Source of the DNA: Prevotella sp.
GTDB lineage: Bacteria > Bacteroidota > Bacteroidia > Bacteroidales > Bacteroidaceae
Length of the DNA: 55,790 nucleotides
Reading direction: 5' to 3'
NCBI GenBank assembly: GCA_022511045.1
Contig: JAFLSF010000002.1
Coordinates: 17,930 to 73,719, forward strand
Shown here in pieces: positions 51,973-55,790 of the stretch; position 1 is the stretch's first letter; each line of letters starts with the position of its first letter. The notes under the pieces were generated by a model, which saw only the letters and a list, made by a program, of their open reading frames with translations, had not been told where the DNA came from and did not search any database. The translations under genes and the position numbers were made by a program.

Positions 51973-52482
51973 TTATATTGAGAGAATGAAATCGTCCCAG
52001 TCTTTCGTGCATCCTTTCTGTCCGAACACTTTTTGGTATAGGCGACTGCGTGTTGAGGAAACACTTTCTTTGGAGTGGGCTGTCAGCGTGGCAATGTCTT
52101 TCGGCTGGAGTCGCACTTTAATGAGCAACGAAACGTGGAAGTCTTGGTCACTCATATTATAGAGACTGTACAACTTTGTACTGAACCCCGTATAAACGTT
52201 GTCCACCACCTCTGTCAATTCTGCCCAATCACCGTTGGCCATACTGCGCCCCTCGCCCAGATATTGCTTGATGCGCTGGTACACTGCCGAACCGAATATG
52301 GCGCTAATATCCTGTTTGCGAGGCTCAATGACAGCCATCTTCTGCATAGCGTGGATGTTGTCCAGTCGGCTTTGCAGCAGCTGAATTTTGCGACGGTGGC
52401 TCTGTAACACCAATATAAATAAGGTGATGTAGAACACGGTGCAGATGATGAGCAGAAAAATCTCGCGGTCAGTCATTGTCAT
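51973..52482 (-). CDS. Membrane-tethered LuxR-like HTH protein
   Basis: The 169-residue protein has one N-terminal membrane helix (about 8-26) and a short coiled coil. The C-terminal region (about 105-169) has the segment MSDQDFHVSLLIKVRLQPKDIATLTAHSKESVSSTRSRLY (in parts), ending in TKDWDDFILSI. That end resembles the DNA-binding tail of the large Bacteroidetes TPR/two-component-like regulators, but the sensory TPR part is missing. It could be a truncated form or a minimal membrane-bound regulator. It heads the NfeD-SPFH cluster and has a candidate promoter. Start could also be M3. Confidence 0.75.
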   Translation of the reverse strand: MTMTDREIFLLIICTVFYITLFILVLQSHRRKIQLLQSRLDNIHAMQKMAVIEPRKQDISAIFGSAVYQRIKQYLGEGRSMANGDWAELTEVVDNVYTGFSTKLYSLYNMSDQDFHVSLLIKVRLQPKDIATLTAHSKESVSSTRSRLYQKVFGQKGCTKDWDDFILSI

Positions 52483-52516
52483 ACGTCGTCAGTGTAACAT
52501 TTTATGTTTTGTACTG

Positions 52517-52548
52517 CAAAGTTAGCAAAATATTGACTAATTTCCAAG
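52517..52548 (-). promoter_or_regulatory. Promoter of the HTH gene
   Basis: Leftward TAACTTTG (plus CAAAGTTA, 52517-52524) with a CTTG-like upstream box (plus CAAG, 52545-52548) at 20 nt. Good -7 box, weak upstream box. Confidence 0.6.
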
Positions 52549-52640
52549 AAAAATAGTGTGCAAAAATGTGCAGTGGAGGCTTTGCAAACTTTTGCGAAAG
52601 ATTTTTGCGGGAAAAGCACAAGAGTTAAGAAGTTTTTTCG

Positions 52641-52648
52641 TAACTTTG
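52641..52648 (+). promoter_or_regulatory. Candidate -7 box of the DUF4230 operon
   Basis: TAACTTTG matches TAnnTTTG and lies 32 nt before the lipoprotein start at 52681. No good TTTG lies 19-20 nt upstream. Confidence 0.5.
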
Positions 52649-52680
52649 CCATCTCTAAAATTCAGAAACTAAAGACAGTG

Positions 52681-53343
52681 ATGAAGATACAGTTGACGAA
52701 ACTCGTCAATCTTATGGTCGGTTGTATGGTGGCATTGATGCTTTGCTCTTGTAGTGGCAACGATGTGACAGACGCAGACTTGAAGACCATCAGAGATTGC
52801 AAGGAACTGGAGGTTGCCGAGTTCAATTTCCATAAGATTATCGTCGAGCGGAGTAAGGTGAGGTTAATTGCCCTGTTTGGTTACGGGGTGAGTACGCCAG
52901 AGAAAACCCTCATACTGCCTGTAGACGTCAAGGTGGTTGGCAAGGTAGATTTCTCGAATGTCAGTGAGGAGAACTTGATAACCGATGGTGATGAACTGAC
53001 TTTTATCCTGCCTGACCCGACTTTGCGGATCGTCTCGCTGAAGCCCGACTATACCATGCGGGGTAAAGCCTCAAGAGAACAATGGTATCGCGGTGGCAAG
53101 TTCAGTGATGAAGAACTCAAAAAAGTTGCCAATCAAGCCAAAGACTCCATAATGACGGAAAAAGCCCTGCGGTTGATGGTAGAGCGTACGCGCGCCAATG
53201 CCGCCTCGACACTAATTCCTGTCATATCACTGGCCACAGGTGTTCCAGAACATAAGATAACGGTACGTTTCGACTCATCGCTGGACTTGTCGGCTCCCCA
53301 GTTACGTGATGGCAACACGATTATATTTAGAAGAATGGACTGA
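52681..53343 (+). CDS. DUF4230 lipoprotein
   Basis: The start MKIQLTKLVNLMVGCMV gives 220 residues; the longer track ORF is rejected because the -7 box lies inside it. The signal peptide ends in a lipobox-like LMLCSC, so the protein is probably lipidated. The rest matches DUF4230 (LILPVDVKVVGKVDFSNVSEEN, ELTFILPDPTLRIVSLKPDY, both in part). The next gene, 4 nt downstream, encodes a second DUF4230 protein. Function unknown. Confidence 0.8.
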   Translation: MKIQLTKLVNLMVGCMVALMLCSCSGNDVTDADLKTIRDCKELEVAEFNFHKIIVERSKVRLIALFGYGVSTPEKTLILPVDVKVVGKVDFSNVSEENLITDGDELTFILPDPTLRIVSLKPDYTMRGKASREQWYRGGKFSDEELKKVANQAKDSIMTEKALRLMVERTRANAASTLIPVISLATGVPEHKITVRFDSSLDLSAPQLRDGNTIIFRRMD

Positions 53344-53347
53344 AACG

Positions 53348-53932
53348 ATGAGCAAGGCAAAATTGATATTTTATTCCGTAGTGGCAGTAGCCGTCGTTGT
53401 CGTAGGGTTGTGTCTCTACCGCTGGGTACGGGGCTTGCCCGTCTTTGAGTTGTTGCGTGAAGAAAAGCAGATGGAGCGTACGGCAACCATTCTGAGGAGC
53501 GTCAGTAATACCCACCGCTGGGTGTTCTTGACCGTTGAGGACGAGGAGGTTGTCGTTAGGGAACACCGCTTTGGAAACGTGGCAAAGATATATCCCACCT
53601 ATTATGAATTAGGCATAGAACTGGACGACAGCCTGCAGTGGGTGGATGTCCGCGAGCAGGATGGCACGCGAGTGGCCAGCCTTCATTTACCGCCCGTCAA
53701 GATTTTGAACCCTGCAGACGGCTTTGACGCGACGAAGGTAATAAATGTTTATGGAGACGCTGATGACGATGAACAGCGGGGAATGATGGAGGAGGCCGAA
53801 CGGAAGTCAAGGGCTCGTGCCCTGTCGGAGGCCAACCGCAAGCAAGCCGCGCGTAACGCCAGCGAGCATTTCACTAATCTGTTTATGACGTTAGGATGCG
53901 ATTCTGTAACGATAGAATGGCGCAAAAGATAA
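53348..53932 (+). CDS. DUF4230 membrane-anchored protein
   Basis: The start MSKAKLIFYSVVAVAVVVVG gives 194 residues with one membrane anchor. The body looks like DUF4230 (IELDDSLQWVDVREQDGTRVASLHLPPVKIL, in parts), and the C-terminal third is a charged helix (EEAERKSRARALSEANRKQAARN). It follows the DUF4230 lipoprotein by 4 nt, so the two probably work together at the membrane. Assignment of the family is moderate. Confidence 0.72.
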   Translation: MSKAKLIFYSVVAVAVVVVGLCLYRWVRGLPVFELLREEKQMERTATILRSVSNTHRWVFLTVEDEEVVVREHRFGNVAKIYPTYYELGIELDDSLQWVDVREQDGTRVASLHLPPVKILNPADGFDATKVINVYGDADDDEQRGMMEEAERKSRARALSEANRKQAARNASEHFTNLFMTLGCDSVTIEWRKR

Positions 53933-53964
53933 TTTTACTAAATATAAAAGAAAAACAAAGGAAT

Positions 53965-55605
53965 ATGAAGAAACGACTCTTTTTACTTTCGTCAGTGCTG
54001 CTGATGGTGATGTATGCCGCAGCCTGCACGAACTTTATCGTAGGCAAAAAGGCTTCAGTGGATGGCTCGGTCATTTGCTCGTATAATGCCGACTCGTATG
54101 GCGCGTTCATGAATCTGGCACACTATCCCGCTGCCAAGCACAAAAAAGGCGACATGCGCAAAATCTATGAATGGGACACAAATAAATACTTGGGCGAGAT
54201 ACCCGAGGCCGAGGAGACGTACAACGTCGTGGGTAACATTAACGAATGGCAGGTGACCATCGGTGAAACAACCTATGGCGGCCGCGAGGAAATGGTTGAT
54301 TCGACGGGCATTATCGACTATGGCTCGCTGATTTACATTGGCTTGCAGCGCAGTAAGACGGCGCGTGAGGCCATCCGTGTGATGACTTCGCTGGTCGAGA
54401 CCTACGGATATTATTCGGAGGGTGAGACTTTCACCGTCTGCGACCCCAATGAGGCGTGGATTTTGGAGATGCAGGGGTGTGGTCCCGACCGCCAGAAATC
54501 GAAGGAGCGAGTTGTATGGGTGGCTCGCCGTATTCCCGACGAGGCTATTTGCGGACACGCTAATCAGAGCCGTATCGGACAGTTCCCGTTGAAGGACAAA
54601 GAGAACGTGCTATACTCGAAGAACGTCATCAAATATGCCCGCACAATGGGCTGGTATGAGGGCAAGGACGAGGATTTCTCGTGGAAGATGGCTTATGCCG
54701 CTCCCGATTTTTCGGGTCGTCGCATCTGCGATGCCCGTGTATGGAGTTTCTTCAACCACCATGTTAAGGGTATGGAGCGCTACTTGCCTTGGGCTATGGG
54801 CAAGGACGAGCAGGCCGAGGACATGCCTCTGTGGGTCATTCCCGAAAAGAAACTGAGCGTGGCAGACATCATGAGCGATATGCGCGACCACTTTGAGGGA
54901 ACGCCAATGGCCATCGACTCGACGGACATAGGAGGAGGCATTTGGCAGATGCCTTATCGTCCAACACCGCTTTACTTTAAGGTAGACGGCAAAGACTACT
55001 TTAACGAGCGTCCCACGTCAACGCAGCAAACGGCATGGAGTTTCGTCTCGCAGATGCGTTCGTGGCTGCCAAGACAGATGGGCGGATGCTTCTGGTTTGG
55101 CAATGATGACGGCAACATGGTGGCTTACACTCCCATCTATTGCTCTATGACGGAGCGTCCTGAGTGCTATAATACGCCTGGAGCCGACGAGTTGAACTTC
55201 AGCGACAAAAACGCCTATTGGGTAGAAAATTGGGTGGCTAACATGGTCTATCCACGCTACTCAATGATGTTCCCCTCACTCAAGGAAGTGCGCGATTCGC
55301 TGGAGCAGGCCTACTTTGCCCAGCAGCCCGAAGTGGAGGCAAAAGCAAAAGAGATGGCACCCGCTGAGATGCAGAAGTTCCTTAACGACTATAGCGTCCA
55401 GCAGGCACAACAGATGCTGGCACGTTGGAAACAACTGGCCATACACCTTATCGTGAAATACAATGACATGGCCGTGAAGCCCGAGGAAAACGGCCAGTTC
55501 AAACGCTCGAAATACGGGCTGGGAGCCACTGTCGAGCGTCCAGGCTATCCTGCTCCCTTTGCCCGCAGACTGGTTCGCGAAACGGGAGAACGCTACAGCA
55601 AGTAA
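53965..55605 (+). CDS. Peptidase family C69 dipeptidase
   Basis: The start MKKRLFLLSSVLLMVMYAAAC gives 546 residues. The signal peptide ends directly before C21 (AAAC-TNFIVGKKASVDGS), which would become the N-terminal nucleophile of an Ntn hydrolase after cleavage. Motifs NEAWILEMQG, DDGNMVAYTP and PVDLV-like segments fit PepD/C69 dipeptidases exported by Bacteroidetes. It may degrade dipeptides in the periplasm. It lies 32 nt after the second DUF4230 gene and is followed by array E. Confidence 0.9.
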   Translation: MKKRLFLLSSVLLMVMYAAACTNFIVGKKASVDGSVICSYNADSYGAFMNLAHYPAAKHKKGDMRKIYEWDTNKYLGEIPEAEETYNVVGNINEWQVTIGETTYGGREEMVDSTGIIDYGSLIYIGLQRSKTAREAIRVMTSLVETYGYYSEGETFTVCDPNEAWILEMQGCGPDRQKSKERVVWVARRIPDEAICGHANQSRIGQFPLKDKENVLYSKNVIKYARTMGWYEGKDEDFSWKMAYAAPDFSGRRICDARVWSFFNHHVKGMERYLPWAMGKDEQAEDMPLWVIPEKKLSVADIMSDMRDHFEGTPMAIDSTDIGGGIWQMPYRPTPLYFKVDGKDYFNERPTSTQQTAWSFVSQMRSWLPRQMGGCFWFGNDDGNMVAYTPIYCSMTERPECYNTPGADELNFSDKNAYWVENWVANMVYPRYSMMFPSLKEVRDSLEQAYFAQQPEVEAKAKEMAPAEMQKFLNDYSVQQAQQMLARWKQLAIHLIVKYNDMAVKPEENGQFKRSKYGLGATVERPGYPAPFARRLVRETGERYSK

Positions 55606-55619
55606 ATGCCCATCCTCCC

Positions 55620-55786
55620 TCGTCGCTAACAAATCCCTGATTTGTTGCCAACGAAGCAACACTTTGTCGTCGATAAACCGTACTTTCGTCAGCCACGAAA
55701 GTACGGTTTGTTATTACTGAGCCTATTGTATACCTTTTGTCTCCCTCTGATATACAAGTTGTATACGCCTGGAATACAACTTGTAT
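55620..55786. repeat. 22-bp-period dyad array E
   Basis: Cores of 5+3+5 sit at exact 22-nt steps: TTGTT-GCC-AACGA at 55642, TTGTC-GTC-GATAA at 55664, TCGTC-AGC-CACGA at 55686, TTGTT-ATT-ACTGA at 55708, ATACC-TTT-TGTCT at 55730, ATACA-AGT-TGTAT at 55752 and ATACA-ACT-TGTAT at 55774. A poorer unit lies at 55620. The 9-nt spacers at 55677 and 55699 are reverse complements, giving a 15-bp stem (55675-55689 with 55695-55709) that may also terminate the C69 gene. The array runs to the window edge and probably beyond. Confidence 0.8.
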
Positions 55787-55790
55787 ACAC

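Noticed and set aside
52558-52680. N-terminal extension of the first DUF4230 protein
   Set aside because: The extension contains the TAACTTTG box, and the downstream Met begins a normal lipoprotein signal peptide.

Overview
The window reads as a chromosomal segment of a Bacteroidales bacterium, most likely Prevotella or a close relative. Three things point there. At least ten genes are preceded by the Bacteroidetes-type promoter (TTTG, 19-20 nt, TAnnTTTG). Shine-Dalgarno-like sites are scarce. Many products belong to families typical of the phylum (DUF4421, DUF1460, DUF4230, DUF3127, DUF4301, acyl-ACP thioesterase beside ilv, TerB-DnaJ, C69 peptidase). No rRNA, tRNA, CRISPR array, cas gene, integrase or transposase was found.

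Layout. 0-6.5 kb: an A+T-rich CoiA-like gene, then a leftward five-gene sugar-acid catabolic operon (RraA-family aldolase, SDR dehydrogenase, ExuT-type MFS transporter, enolase-superfamily dehydratase, UxaA-type large subunit). 6.5-13.2 kb: leftward housekeeping genes trmD, patatin, carB, rpsA. 13.4-15 kb: a lipoprotein gene and almost 1 kb of structured non-coding DNA (nested RNA-like fold, Bacteroidetes promoter, 102-nt foldback, array of 22-bp units). 15-17.2 kb: guanine-deaminase-like enzyme, hisB and a membrane protein. 17.4-19.6 kb: an A+T-rich two-gene restriction-modification system with its own host-type promoter. 19.6-24.6 kb: a rightward five-gene operon. 24.6-29.2 kb: leftward YigZ, DUF1015, HIT and a RelA-type synthetase with a degenerate hydrolase domain. 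29.5-32.2 kb: a four-subunit 2-oxoacid:ferredoxin oxidoreductase. 32.4-33.6 kb: an OmpA-family porin. 33.8-39.3 kb: ilvD-ilvB-ilvN, acyl-ACP thioesterase and an HD protein. 39.4-44.1 kb: DjlA-like and queH rightward against coaBC, exonuclease and dnaN leftward. 44.3-49.5 kb: DUF3127, DUF4301, glmS and a response-regulator/histidine-kinase hybrid. 49.6-52.5 kb: leftward SPFH, exported protein, NfeD and membrane-tethered HTH protein. 52.7-55.6 kb: two DUF4230 proteins and a C69 dipeptidase.

The most unusual signal is not a gene. At five intergenic places (about 1-99, 14715-14877, 29319-29378, 42013-42114 and 55620-55786) the DNA repeats with an exact 22-bp period. Each period carries a 13-nt dyad of 5-nt arm, 3-nt centre and 5-nt inverted arm, then a 9-nt spacer. 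Sequence differs between loci and even between units of one array (GCGGA/TCCGC, CCCAA/TTGGG, TTGTT/AACGA, ATACA/TGTAT), but the geometry stays fixed and several arm changes are paired. I know no named family with this layout. Other points worth checking are the nested fold upstream of the lipoprotein, the 102-nt foldback touching array B, the restriction-modification pair, the sugar-acid operon and three places where a terminator overlaps the next gene's promoter.
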